Assembly: GCF_030272615.1 (NCBI RefSeq)
Contig: NC_081405.1
Coordinates: 607,649,677 to 607,713,676, forward strand
Length of the DNA stretch: 64,000 nt
Direction of reading: 5' to 3'
Source: Cryptomeria japonica
Lineage: Eukaryota; Streptophyta; Pinopsida; Cupressales; Cupressaceae
This document shows positions 12,372-24,634 of this stretch, piece by piece. Position 1 is the stretch's first letter. Each line of letters starts with the position of its first letter. The position numbers and the translations under genes are program-made. The notes beneath the pieces were generated by a model that saw nothing but the letters and a program-made list of their open reading frames with translations, searched no databases and was not told the DNA's origin.

Positions 12372-13880
12372 GCTAATGAGGTAGATCCAAAGATAAATTT
12401 TTTAAGGTGGGATAGAGGAAGTAAATTTAATTTGAATGAGTTTGAGAAATATTGTGTAGATCATGGTATTAGGAGACACTTGTTTTCTCCTAGGACCCCT
12501 CAACATAATGCAGTTGTAGAAAGAATGAATAGAACAATTCAAGTGATGGCAAGAAGAATGTTGTAATATTATAATCTTCTTGATGTAAATTGAAAATATG
12601 TAGTCCATACATCTATCTATATTCTTAATAGAGTGAAGTTGAGAGACAACAACTCTAAAACCCCTTATGAGATATGCTATGAAAGGACTGCTACATCTAT
12701 GCATTCTAGAAATTTTGGTATAAAATACTACATTGAAAAAGATGAATAATACCCGGGAAAGTTTGAATCAAGATATGATGAAAAAATATTTGATAGATGC
12801 TCAAGTAAAATCAAGGCCTATAGATGCTACAAAAAGAGACTTGAAAAGATGGTTGAAAGCACAAATGTTAAAGTCAATGAATATTAGAGTCAAATTAGAA
12901 AATAACCTAAGGATTATGGACAAAAATATTCTCTCAACATAGAAGGAGAAGAAGAAGTGATAGAAGATTCAATGAAAACAAAATTAGAGAGAGCTCCTCA
13001 AACTTCATTCAAATATGTTCAGAGGAACCACTCAGAAGATTAGATTATCAGTGAAAAGAATAAAGGTGTGTAGACAATGAGAAGACTTGCAAACTAAAGT
13101 GAGAAAGAGAATATTTTTCTCCTTTCAAATATTGATCCCAAGAGTGTTGTTAATGCTAGAAAAGATGAAGGATGGTTGCAAATAATGGAAGAAGAGGTAA
13201 ATTAGATTCAAAATAATTAAACATGGGAATTAGTCTCTAGACCAATATATAAGAATGCCATAGGAATACTGAGGGTGTTCTAGAATAAGATGAATGATGA
13301 AGGAGAAATGACCTGGAGTAACACAATATTAGTTTGTAGAGGATAAATTAACAGGTGGAAGGAATTGATTTCGAGGAGATGTTTGCTCCAATAGCTAGGA
13401 TGGACGCAATCAAAATGTTTCTTGCCTTACATCTCATAATAACTTCAAGGTTTATTATATTGATGTCAAATTGTCTTTACTGAGTGGTGATTTAGATGAA
13501 AATATCTACATAGATAAACTTGGATGATTTCATTTATCAAAGGATCTATACATCATGTGCATACTCAAATTAGCATTGAATGGAGTCAAGAAAGTCGCTA
13601 CAGAATTGGTATACAAGGTTGGATGAGTACTTTAGTAAATTTTCAATAAAGGTGCCATTAATAGAAATCTTTACATTAGGGTTGATAATGTAAATTTTCT
13701 TATAGGTTTTGTATATGGAGATCATATTAGATTAGCTTTAGTAGATATGATGGTATACATATGATGTTTGTAGAGGCGATGAAGAAATAAATTCATATGT
13801 CTATGATTGGTGAGTTTTCTTACTTCCTTGGTCTTCAGATTTCTTAGCTAGATTATGGTATCTGATGCACTACAAAAATG
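12372..13880 (+). pseudogene. Copia integrase core and RT remnant, unit 1
   Basis: The frame to 12566 contains the rest of the integrase core: LRWDRGSKFNLNEFEKYC (second Asp; functional relatives have SDRGGEF), HLFSPRTPQHNAVVERMNRT (catalytic Glu in VVER) and MARRML. A decayed integrase C-terminus and linker follow to about 12960. RT motifs appear in changing frames: EGWLQIMEEEV, NQTWELVSRP, FAPIARMDAIKMFLAL (around 13385), YYIDVKLSLLSGDLDENIYI (13450) and GEFSYFLGLQI (13810-13850). The sequence ends abruptly at about 13880. There are many frameshifts and it is inactive. Unit 2 lacks 179 bp of the linker. Confidence 0.82.
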
Positions 13881-16080
13881 ATTGTTAGAAACACAAGATT
13901 AAAATGTTAGTGTTGTTAGTATCAATAAAAAATGAAATAGAAATGAAACTACAATCCTAAGAATGCATATCAAGAGAGATATTAAATAGATTATATAAAG
14001 CATACAAAAATGGAAGAAAGACACTAAACCCTCCCAAATGCTCTCCAAAATGGTCATAGTTGCTCCTCCCTTTTATATGTAATAATCCAATATAGATAGA
14101 ATAATCCCATGTGAAATATATATCCTTTGCACATATGATCAAGAGATCAGTCCAGACAGTGATAACAAATCTAAATAGAATAAGAGCTGAAAGCATCCAA
14201 TCATTGAAGCCAACAATATCAACAAAAACTTAATATCACCAAATGGAAATTAAGATGTCAATCAAGTAATCAAGCAACCTTATTATGTGAAATGTACCAA
14301 AGAGAAGATTGCAACTAGTACATATCCATCTGAAGCTAGTATTCAAGAATCATGGTTAACTAATATACCATTTCTTTAGACATAGCCAAACAACTTTATG
14401 AAATATATTTACTTGTGGTAATCACATGAGAAATCAAGAGACCTGTCAACTAATAATGACATTTGTATCATTGGATAGAAAATCCATTAAGTTGACCCAC
14501 TATCAATAACTTCGTGAGTTACTAACATCCTCATGTACCAAACATAGTCAAGTACCAAGGAAAAACACTAGAAGAACTATTGTTATCACTCTTACATCAA
14601 AATTGGACACCACTGCAAGGTCATCAAGCAAGAATACACCAAGTATTATAGCTCTGTATACAGACTTTCATCAATGCCACTTTTATTGTTACTATACACA
14701 CTGAAATATAATGCCTTGAAGCATGTTACTATCAAATAAAACAGTTTGTACCTATAGCATAAATGGTACAAGAAAAAGTTAATAGAAATCACAAGCTAAG
14801 TCAACAAAGCATGGTGTTCAAACTGTTCCTTATGCATGTTTTCTAACATTCTCTGCATGCACATTTTCTCATCCAACAAAAACCATCTGTAAGTTAAAAT
14901 TTATTGTCCAAGTTCCAATATCACTATGAAATAGGTATAAAATTTCCCCAATATTCAACTCTTTCCTAAATGTTCTTGGGTCTTTCAATCTCATCCACTT
15001 GCTTAACTTGTTGTACAACACCATGGTTATCATGTTCGCAATATTTTATTAAGCATCTTAACCATCTTACATCAAGGACACTTTACTCTAAGTCCATTAA
15101 TTTCTTACTCAAGAGCCCAGGACTATATCGTTGAACTTGATCATGGAATTCCATCAAGCATTAACTTCAAAATAAAAATGAGAAAGACTTATTACAATAC
15201 ATTGTCCTTCAGTAAAAGACAAAATCATTATCATCCAAATTCATTGTCATCATGCAAAGTTACACCTGTATTTGTTTGTGAAACCACTTTCACTTCTAAA
15301 ACATAAAGAGCATTTGTGGATATCATGAGACTAAGAAATGTAACAATACCACAATGCAAGATCCACTTTCAAAACATTCATTTTCAATGACAACTTTAAC
15401 ACATATATATATCCAGATGCATAGTTTATGACAAAACTCCAATTTAACGTGTGAAAAAAATATTCCTGTCATGATGAAGAATATGTTGTCCAAGCAAAGA
15501 ACATAACTCTTAAAGTAATCATTGTCGGTCTTTACTATCATTACAAAATAGAAAAGAATTTCTAGATTCCACATCATACCAATCATTTATGGTGATATTG
15601 ATGAAACATAAGCTTCACATTGCAGCCAGATCTATCTTCATTATTGACTACTTGCAATTACCATATTTATATAATTAGATCATTGCAGTTATTAGCCACA
15701 AGCCATTGTTCTCTCAAAACATTCTGTCCAAATAAAATTTCTACAAACCATTATTCTCGCGTATTGCCTCAATTGAGAGAACAACTTATTGAAAGCAGAG
15801 AGTCAATCATCAAAACAAAATTAGAAAGATGCCAAACTATTTTAATTGACCCATGAGGTAAATAGACTACCTCAAATATCTTGGGGATCCTTAGAAAATT
15901 AAACATTAGATAACCCCCCCTAAGAACATGCAACCACTTAAAGACTAAGAGATAATCCTTATGCATCATGCACAAAATTAAGTTCTTCCTTCTCCTTTCC
16001 ATTATTTATTCTCCAGACCCATAGAAATCCATTTCCCTGATGATTTCTTCTTGCAAAAACTTATTTTACGATTAAATCCA
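13881..16080. other. Non-coding stretch with LTR-like left edge, unit 1
   Basis: No supported gene. The left edge starts TGTTAG exactly where the Copia RT stops. On the minus strand a promoter-like ATATAAAAGGGAGG lies near 14070-14083, and the strand ends CTAACA at the junction, so this may be an LTR or LTR fragment in minus orientation. It does not match the LTR at 17474. The minus frame 15586-15323 has no recognisable domain. The last visible difference between the units falls in this stretch, at 14996. Confidence 0.4.
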
Positions 16081-17430
16081 TGAAACTTATAGCAAACAAC
16101 TGCAGATTTGCATTCTCCTATACCATCTTTTAGAGACAATTTATCATAATTTCTTGCAATATGGCCTCATTTGTTACATTTAAAGCATGTGATATTATCA
16201 TAGTTCTTTTTCCAATCATTCTTCTTCATGTTAACCCAACATTCAGAAGCTCTATGACCATACTCAAAACAAGAATAGTAATAGCCCATAAAAGAACAAT
16301 TATACCTCATCAATTTACCTTGCCAAGAAGAAGCAAAACTTAGACATCTATTTGTTCTAATTCTTCCTCCCCTATTGATGTTCTCATGTTGTTTTCTTCC
16401 CACAATTTCTAGATCAGAAGCATGAAAATTCAAATTCACCTTAGTTCTAGGGGTTTTCATAACCTTAGAGCATTGTTCTTCCTGTAATCCTAGACCACCT
16501 TTGTCATTTGGAGCTTTTTGTGTATTAATGATCTTATCTAGAGACACAAATCTTTTCTCATTAATATTTTTCACCCCTTAGCTATTTTGAAACTTTATCT
16601 AAGTTCCTTATAGAAACCACTTCCCATTCAAGATTTTCCCTGATATAGTTTTCTTGTTGAAGTTCTCTATTAAAATTATGGTTCTCTCTTATAAGTTGTT
16701 TAATCATATCAAAAGCATTCAGGAGCTCATTTTCAAAATCAACCTTACTTCCTTGGTCATGATCAACATATTCCTTCTTAGATTTATCATTCCTTATGAA
16801 AAATAGTTTACCAATTTCTTGATCAATTGTATGTTCAATAATAGTTTCTTTGGACTTAGTTTGACTACTTCCAGAACTGTGAAAATTAATGTCTTCTTCA
16901 CTATCAGATGTTGCACAACTAGTTTCAGTTTTCAAAGATATTTCTTCTTGTGATTCACCATTCTGATTTAGTTCAACTAGTTTGTTCCAAACTTCTTTTC
17001 CATTGCTACAATGGATGACTTTTGGAATGATATCATTTGACTGACTATTAAAAATAACATTTAAAGCCTTAGCATTGTTTTCAAGAGCTTTCTCCTCCTT
17101 AAGTGTGAGAGGAGATGTTGTAGATACATTGCAACCACTTTCTACTGTTACCCACACATAAAATCGTAAAGAAGATAAATATGTCTCCATCTTGTGTTTT
17201 CACAAACCAAAATTTAATTCTTCAAGATGAAGAATTCCAAGATTAGGATATTTAATCATTTCAGAGTTATTAGTTATGTTATCAACTTCATTATTTCTCA
17301 TATTAGATTCATGCAAAAGAATTTGATTACAATTTTGCTGTGGAAATCTTTTTCCCCTGTTCCCTCTACTATTTTCCATATAACCAAAACACCAAAAAAA
17401 ACAAGAGGCTTCCGAAACCAAAATCAATCC
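16080..17430 (-). pseudogene. Copia-type gag remnant (minus strand), unit 1
   Basis: Three consecutive broken frames on the minus strand (17427-17200, 17190-16582, 16574-16167), continuing to about 16080. The middle frame starts METYLSSLRFYVWVTVESG and includes NAKALNVIFNS and VIHCSNGKEVWNKL, matching the Copia gag (retrotran_gag_2) core. An acidic linker and coiled-coil region follow (ENELLNAFDMIKQLIRENHN). The last frame has two zinc-knuckle-like motifs: CFEYGHRASEC (degenerate) and CFKCNK.GHIARN (last Cys altered). A primer-site-like sequence and LTR lie upstream at 17459 and 17474. No protease, integrase or RT follows, so the element is truncated or non-autonomous. Confidence 0.75.
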
Positions 17431-17458
17431 TAGGTATGAAACCTTATGCAGGACCTTA

Positions 17459-17473
17459 CGCTCTGATACTACT
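17459..17473 (-). promoter_or_regulatory. Primer-binding-site-like sequence, unit 1
   Basis: On the minus strand AGTAGTATCAGAGCG follows the LTR end CCAACA. It differs by a few bases from the complement of the plant initiator-Met tRNA 3' end (TGGTATCAGAGCC), which is the usual Copia primer. Confidence 0.65.
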
Positions 17474-18550
17474 TGTTGGAAGAGTAATCACTCTGAGACA
17501 GGGGGGATGAATCAGAGTGAAGTGAATTTAATCTTTAAATGCACAAATTAAAACTCTAAGACAGTCATTAGACATTTAACAGAATGTAGGGATTTAATGA
17601 ACTTTGAATCAATATGATCTTTGAATGCAAGTGAAACTTTTAAATTAATATCCAACTCATAACAACTTTCACAAATCATAACTTTTCAAAAATTTTGATA
17701 ATGTGAAGGAATGATATGTGAAGAACATAACAAATAGATTCACACAATGCAAATTTTGCAATCTTAAAATATGACAGATTTGACCACATGAAGAATGAAC
17801 ATATTTTGAACATTTTTAAAGTATTAGAGCATTAATTGAAAGATCACATCAATAAGTAATAGAATGAAAGAAATATGACATTACATAACACATATATTTC
17901 TTGAGTGGGAAAACCCTCATGGGGTATAAAAAAAAAATCAAAACTATCTCTTTATTTAATCTCAAAACGTCAACTGTTTACAATGGTTGAGTCCAACTCA
18001 ACCCCTAGCTTCAACTATCTATAATGGTGGAGTCCAACTCAACACCTTAACATAATAGTAATCAATAGTTCAACCAACATTGTACACTCCAAGGGTCTTG
18101 TAATTGCAATGATTTGTTCAATCATAACATCTAAGTAGTATATAGTTAAAAGATATGCATTACAGTCCCTCAATTCTGAACAAATGATATTTCAAAAAAA
18201 TTCAAATATGTTAAACCATCTTTCTCAAAGAACTGTTGTTTTATATTCTTTTTCAATCTCTTTATATTTAACACTAATAACTTTCTAAAACTTATCTATC
18301 TTCACTAAATCAACAACACAACAATGGTTGCAAGAGTACAGTTTATAGGTCAAAATCTAATAATTAAAAAAAAATCTTGTTCAACCACACTACACATACC
18401 CTAGTTAAGTAGGGTTTTCATGATTTGAAAACAAAGGACCGTTACATGAATAAGAAACAATCCAAGTTTAGAATCTCATACAAGTTAGGGTTTTTAAACT
18501 ATGGTTATCAAAATAAAACCACACATTATTCTTTTTCAATTGTAATATTC
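17474..18550 (-). mobile_element. LTR of the minus-strand Copia element, unit 1
   Basis: The plus-strand left edge is TGTTGGAAGAG, so the minus strand ends CCAACA directly before the primer site. The end region ACTCTGATTCATCCCCCCTG is the common Copia LTR 3' end shape. The outer edge is estimated: a purine run AAATGAAAGGGGGAATATTA on the minus strand near 18555 looks like a polypurine tract, placing the LTR start near 18550. A polypurine tract outside an LTR that also has a primer site inside would mean an element joined to a second one sharing this LTR. No second LTR was found in the window. Confidence 0.5.
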
Positions 18551-20929
18551 CCCCTTTCATTTTCAAAAATAAGTAAGTGGAAAAATGATCCATTTTTTTT
18601 AAAACTATAACTTCTTTGAAAATAAGTGTAGCCTTTCAAGATTAGTTGAACGCGAACCAACACTAATCTTGTAGTAATATTTTCTAGTTCTTTTCCTTGT
18701 TCACGTTTCCTTTTCATCTTGCAAGTTCACATTCGAATAAAAACATAAATAATGTAAAAAGGTTACCTCAATAATGGAAATTCAAACTAGGAAACCAATC
18801 ACATGAAAATCTCAGTTACCTCCGCTTTTAGCTCAAAATAAGTCTATAAACAAATTTGTCATCCATCAAAGTCCAACATATTTGAAACTCACAATAGTAT
18901 TTTAGCTAGAACAGATTGAGTCTGAACTTGTGTATACATCATGGCGGCTAGGGTTTGGGCTTGCCTTTGAACCAAAAGATAAAACATAGTTTGTCTGCCC
19001 TATTCCTTTCAAAGATCTTCAAAATACTTTGGAAAGTATAATAGTCATTTGAAATCCAGATAAACAAGACACAAATACATTTTAACTGCATAAAAATGCC
19101 ACATCACCAATTTCATGTGAGGTAATTTTTTTTGGTAGAAAGGACACAAAATGTTTACTTTGCATGAGAGTCTAAGTTTCCTTTTTGCCCGATATAAAAT
19201 AGTTTATCAAAACACATTATCACTTCAAGTCTGGATATTAAACCATGTGAATGATCGATAAAAATGATTTGCCAATTTTAATAGTAAAATATGCATTCCA
19301 ACTCAGACTTGTAGTTAACTGCCATGTGTTCAATGCTGCAAAGTACCATATAAAGAGTGGAGCCTGCAAAGTATAACCACAATTAAACGATTCAGTTTTT
19401 CAAGACATATATATATGATGAGATAATGTAAACCATTAGTGACGAAAGGACCAATTAATATATGTATATATGGCAACGTCCCAAATATTAATTTGAATTT
19501 TCAAGTCAAATGTGAATGTGCTAAGTATTATTTCAAATTCAAAGCACCTAAATATGAAATGTCAACTGTATATGCCTGAACGAAATCAACAAAGATCATG
19601 CTTAAATTTCATCAAGATCAAAATAAAATATATATCACCTAAAAGAATAATGCAACCTTGTGAATGAATATGCCTCATGTCTACAGAGGAAGCTAAGAGA
19701 TCAGTACCAAAAAACCTGGATAAAAACCAACATCAAAATACAAAATACTGAACAATATACTTAATACCAAAACTGAGTTTTCCAAATAAATCACCAAGAT
19801 GCCAAGCCAACCCATCTATTTTGACATCAAGGAAAAATCATAAACAAGAAGTCAACAAAGACTTGTGGAGGTCGCATGGAAACAAAGTCCTAGGATGTAG
19901 AGGAAGACAGTGAGATTGATGGAGATCACCTAGGCTGGAGGACATTTTCCCTTTTTGTTGTTCAGTCCCTATTTTTTCCTACCTTGATGGTGTCGGGTGC
20001 TAGCTTTTGCCCCCTCTTGCTCACTTGGTCTTTAGTTTGTGTTTCTCTTGAGGGTCGTTCTCGAGGTGTTGATATTTTTGGGCCATTTGTTTTTGGTGAA
20101 ATGTTTTGCTTTCTTGTCACACTCCTTTTGGGCTCTTTTTTGAGGTATAGTGTGGGCTAAAGGCTTTGTGATCCATTTTTGTGCAGGGTCTTGGGGGTTG
20201 TACCCCTCTTGTAGCACGAGATTGGATTTTTTCATGTATTGATCTTTAGTGGCTTCTTTTGTTGTTGGAGGTTTGTTCCTATCATTGAGGTGGTTGTATA
20301 GTGGCTCATTTGTTCTTTGTCTCCCCTGGTGTTTTTTTGAGATTTATGCTTATGTGAGAGAGGTTTTTAGGCTAGGGGTATTTTTTTAAACTCTTGGGTT
20401 TGAGATTTTTGTGTTGATGGGGTCTTCTTTTCATTTCTTTCACATTTCAATTCTTTGGTCAACCTTTATTGGGGTTTCAGTTGTCCTTCTACTTTTTCTG
20501 TATGCGGCCTTGACCTTTTTTCTTCAGTTTTAACTTCCTTGGTTTTCTTTAGTCTTTCCTATGGAGATGGTTGTGGTTGGAAATGACAAGAGGGGTTATG
20601 GTTGGGTTGATGATGCCTTGTTTCTTGGCTCCAAGGGAGCTATTGATGCCCTCTCTTTTCAATTCCTTCCTTTCTCTCCTATTAAGTTGAAGTTCTTGAT
20701 GGGTAAGGTTGGCTTTGTGTTTTTTTTGGGACCAACACTTTAATGCACATTATGTGGTAGGATTGATGATGATTTTGAAGATTATGAAAATATATTATAA
20801 CCAGTGTGTGGCTTTTGATTTGGCCATTTCCTTTTTACATTTTTCTTTGATTGGGTTTACCCCTCCACTGTACTCTATAAATAATATCATTTTCTTTCTT
20901 TGCTTATAATTTTTTGATGGTATAAAGAA
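18551..20929. other. Unassigned sequence, unit 1
   Basis: No gene supported. 18551-19850 is AT-rich. 19900-20900 is T/G-rich on the plus strand with short open frames (20561-20743, 20709-20909; minus 20235-20032) that show no domain. It could be a retroelement untranslated region, but I see no diagnostic motif. Confidence 0.4.
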
Positions 20930-21110
20930 CTGGTAATAATGGTTTAAAGTGTTGATGGAAGGATTTCTAGTAAAAATCTTATTATAAGGATATATGGCCC
21001 CAATTTGAGTTCTTGCATTAAATGAATCCACGTTTAATATTGGTGAGGTAACATTGACATCATTAGATTTCTTGATTGATGAATAGCAAAGAACTTGATA
21101 TCTTAGATTG
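20930..21110 (-). repeat. Dispersed coding-like repeat, copy b (unit 1)
   Basis: Diverged copy of 6655-6830. Minus-strand reading GLGLHKQGVLEVEHF, YQVLCYSSIKKSNDV, ILNVDSFNARTQIGAIYP. The GLG..KQG start recalls the G-patch-like segment of some Gypsy polyproteins, but the match is too weak to assign. Confidence 0.45.
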
Positions 21111-22319
21111 GTGCAAAAGTGTTCTACTTCTAAAACTCCTTGCTTATGTAGGCCTAATCCTTTTCCTTTACATTCTATGATTTTATAGATTTTATTTGCA
21201 ATAAGGTATTTGTTATTTTAGAAGCAAGATAATGAACCATTGTGTGGTTAAAATAATGAATGTTTTGTATCTTATCTTCTACTTAAATAAAGTATACTTT
21301 AACAGAGGTGGACAATCTTAGTTGATGAGTAGATGCGTTAGATGTGGACAAGCACATAATATTAAATTTGTTTATTAATGGTAGGATCTTGCTCAAATAT
21401 CATATCATCTTATATTTTATGACCATAGATATGATCTTCATCAAAATATTAGACTAGGTTGATTGTCATGATCACAAATAGGATCCTGAATTTTTTTTAT
21501 CTTGTTTCATATTGCTTTGGAATTTTGTCTTGGCATAGATCCAATGGTTCATAAAATGGGATATGAGCTTGGATAGGGATAGGATATTATTGAATGGACT
21601 TACAATTTTGGCAATGTAATAATATATTATGTACAAGAAGCTCTTGAGTGAAATTAATAGGTGATGGAGTGCATGATGGTGAGAGATGTTTTGATTGTGT
21701 CAGATTAGTGTTGTGAAGGGAGGGAATATTATTTTTTGTACAATGGAGCTTAAGATCCTTTCTTATTAGTCCTAAAAGGAAATCCCAAAAGGTGAATTCA
21801 TTGGATAGAATTTTCGATTGAGACAAATTAAATATCAATAATATAGATGAATGAAGGATTGTGATAGGATATGAAGGCTACAAGGATATCTCAATTTTGT
21901 GACTAGGATAAGGATTTTAGATATGTATGGGTGATAGGGATTAGGGATATGGTTTGGCTTTAAAGAAGCCTTTGGGTGAAGGATTCTTCTCCCTTGTAAA
22001 AGGAAAAAGGATAGAGGACAACCAATAAGTAGTTATTTGAATAATAGTTAGAGTTAATATTTTCTTCAATTATTAAGTTATACCCAACGAAGTCATCCTT
22101 ACCTTTTCTTAATGCATAGTCTAGGAATTTTTATAAGGGAACATCAATGGATAAGTATTAAGGATTGATAGGGGACTTTATGCTAGTTGGATAATATATT
22201 AGAGATGGGGATGAGGATTTGAGAGATGAATTAGAGATGGGGAATTGAGATATGGATTAAGGTTTTGGATTGAATAGTGATTTATCTTGTAAAGGTTGTG
22301 ATAAGGATGACCAATATAT
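21111..22319. other. Unassigned purine-rich sequence left of the Sirevirus-like element, unit 1
   Basis: No gene assigned. A minus-strand frame at 21838-21587 and a reading near 21980-22060 (LRKGKDDFVGYNLII-like) look like decayed coding sequence without a recognisable domain. 21850-22260 is rich in GGAT/GAGAT on the plus strand. Confidence 0.35.
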
Positions 22320-23402
22320 TGTTGGCTTGATGATGATTCTAATGAATTCATCATATGATGTCATTGATGAAACACATTCACACACATATGTTCATATTGT
22401 TTACCGGTGTAACTTCATAGTTGTTTACACTTTAATCGGTATACTAGAGGTTTATATCTAACCGGTACTTCGTAACAATCAGTATATGCATGGTGATAGG
22501 CAATGGTTATACATAAATCAACATCAACAAGGAGTATCAAGGCCAGCGAAGATTATCACTGGAGTATCAAGGATAACGATTTATATGTTTAACTCCAACT
22601 GGTATTGATTGTTCCAACCAATATTTGCTGACTGTGTGATAAGTTATCACAAGTTGTGATGAGTTATCCTCGCCGACAAGACTTGGCGGTATTTTTGTGA
22701 TGAGTTATTATCACTTGACAAGATACACTGCACCTAGGTAATCATGTTATGATTTCTTGAGGCCGACATGAAATGTAAATGTCTATTTATTGACATCACA
22801 ATTAGTTATTTTTAAATCAGCGAAAGTGATATGTTATGTGTGAAGGTAGAAAGAGGAGTTAAGTGCATAGAACAGAATCTATACAAACAAGTTTTGCTAT
22901 CACTAGATCACATCACCTGTTGTTTTCTAACCACTACAACAGTCAAATCCCTTAACCAAGTAAACTCTAACAAGCTTCATTGTTCAAATCCTCTAACCAG
23001 GTGATCCATTAGTTTGGATTTAGAAATCCTACACTGAGGTTACTCATTACACGGTACTACGTTTTACTGGGTATAGATTTTAACTAAGCTTTGGGATCTT
23101 TAAAAGGATTCACTCCTAGCAGAGCATTTTTGTAGACCCTAACTGGTCAGTTATCTATTAGTGTAGATAGTTAACTTGTGAGTACCATCTCATCGTGGTT
23201 TTTACCTATTGGGGTTTTCCACGTATAAGCACTTGTTTTATGGTGGATTTTTTACTTATTCTGGATGTTGTTATATAATTTATGATTGCATGCATATTGT
23301 TTAACAAACTTGTTAAGTTTATCTACCGGTCAGTGTTTATAGTAGTACTATTTTGGGCGTCACTGATTCACTCCCCTCTCTCATTGTTTTACAAGTCCAT
23401 CA
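22320..23402 (+). repeat. 5' LTR of the Sirevirus-like element, unit 1
   Basis: 1083 bp, starting TGTTGGCTTGATGATGATT and ending CAAGTCCATCA. It lacks about 27 bases present in the 3' LTR (after GTGTGAAGG, near 22850). It contains several ACCGGT palindromes or their one- or two-base derivatives (for example 22403, 22461 and near 23325 intact; ACTGGT at 22598). Confidence 0.92.
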
Positions 23403-23404
23403 AT

Positions 23405-23417
23405 TGGTATCAGAGCC
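23405..23417 (+). promoter_or_regulatory. Primer-binding site (initiator-Met tRNA), unit 1
   Basis: TGGTATCAGAGCC, two bases after the LTR end. It is an exact complement of the 3' end of plant initiator-Met tRNA. Confidence 0.95.
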
Positions 23418-23470
23418 AAACTTCCTTAAAGGATAATCACTTGGAAGGAAACCCTAAAGCCATAGGGGAT

Positions 23471-24634
23471 ATGAGCTACTTTGAGATGGCTAGAGAGCTT
23501 GAGTCTAGTAGAAATGAGCTTGAAACCCTAAGGGTCAAACTGAAAGCTTTTCAAGTAAAAAGGAGAGAGCTAACTAAAAAACTATTAGAAATATTTGATA
23601 ATCATTCTTTAGATGAGGCCAATATTCATGCTTTAACTAAGGAAGTTGAAAAACTAAACAATGAAATGATTAATCTAAGGAGAGAGCTAGAAGGTCTTAC
23701 TATCCACATGAGTCAGGAACTGTAAGCCAGAAGAGCTGTTGAAGATCTTATCAAGGAAAGAAATCATGGGATTGCCAAGCTCAATCAAGAGAATGCTACC
23801 TTTCCCGAGAATTTGAATGGAAAAAGAGAAGAAAAAGAGAACCTACTACTAGATCTTGAATTAACATCATCTCTGAGAGAGGACCTGTCAAAATATAATG
23901 AAGTTCTCACCAGAGAGCTTACTGAAGAAATAAGAAATTAGAGAAGTTAAACATAAGTTCCATCTTGCTAGAAGAACAACTTCAACCATAAAGAATGAAG
24001 GGTGATACCTCTGGACTTGGTTTTCACACATTTGAAAAAAGGTGAATCCTCTTGTATCAAGAGAAACACTCTTAATAATAAATCTTCTCCTAAGGTCAAG
24101 AAACCTACCAGTAACAAGGTCTTTAAACCTGTTTGTTTTGTTTTCCATAAACTTGGTCACACTACAAATGTTTGTAGAGACAAACCTAACATAAATGCAA
24201 GCTACAATACTAATGCTAGGTATGAGTCCAAGAAATTTGAAGGTCATTGCTTCACATGTAGAATGCATGGACATAGATCAGTTGAGTGCAGATATGGAGA
24301 AAATAATCCTGTACTACATATACATCCAAGACGAAATGGCAACTGGATGAGAAATTTTGATAACCAAGTCAACATGAACTGGCAAAGACCATACGACAAC
24401 TGGTTTAGTTAATTTGAGATGGAAAAGGTAACAAATATCATTTGCACCATCTGTAATAACTTTGGTCATGTGGCTATGAATCACAGAAGAAGAACAGAGA
24501 GAAGTAATGTAGGACCTTGGAAATCATCTAGTATGGCCTTCTATCACTGTAACAAACCGGGGCACTTGGCAAAACTCTGTAGATCCATAAACAGCAAATC
24601 GGTCAATCCTTTTAAAAATCTGAAAGGAAAGTAG
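23471..24634 (+). pseudogene. Sirevirus-like gag with coiled coil and four zinc-knuckle modules, unit 1
   Basis: Start chosen at MSYFEMARELESSRNELETL, the first ATG after the primer site; the open frame begins earlier only because it runs through the LTR. The first half is a coiled coil (heptads through KLNNEMINLRRELEGLTIH), broken by a stop at 23723 but continuing in the same frame to about 23940. After a frame change comes a GLGF-type motif, then basic sequence and knuckles: CFVFHKLGHTTNVC (second Cys is Phe), CFTCRMHGHRSVEC (intact CCHC), CTICNNFGHVAMNH (last Cys is His) and FYHCNKPGHLAKLC (first Cys is Phe). Family role: capsid and RNA packaging. At least one stop and one frameshift make it inactive. 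Confidence 0.8.

Larger units (their letters stand above)
7140..13880 (+). mobile_element. Degenerate Ty1/copia element split by a LINE, unit 1
   Basis: Remnant of a Copia retrotransposon on the plus strand, with parts in canonical order: a weak gag end, protease (DNGHSHHMNN near 7820), GAG-pre-integrase and integrase start (to 8533), then after the LINE the integrase core (12372-12566) and reverse transcriptase (about 13180-13860). It stops right after the FLGLQI motif near 13850, where other sequence begins with TGTTAG at about 13882. RNase H and the 3' LTR are missing, and I could not define a 5' LTR. Multiple stops and frameshifts make it inactive. The gag-to-RT order with integrase before RT is diagnostic of Copia. 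Confidence 0.85.

Noticed and set aside
15917-15925. C-rich run tested as a second LTR end for the minus-strand Copia gag
   Set aside because: Flanking bases do not match the LTR edge at 17474.
23405-23417. Possible tRNA gene fragment
   Set aside because: Only the 13-base primer complement is present. There is no tRNA arms or body.
23282-23470. Upstream extension of the gag frame
   Set aside because: It runs through the LTR end and primer site, which are not translated in this family.
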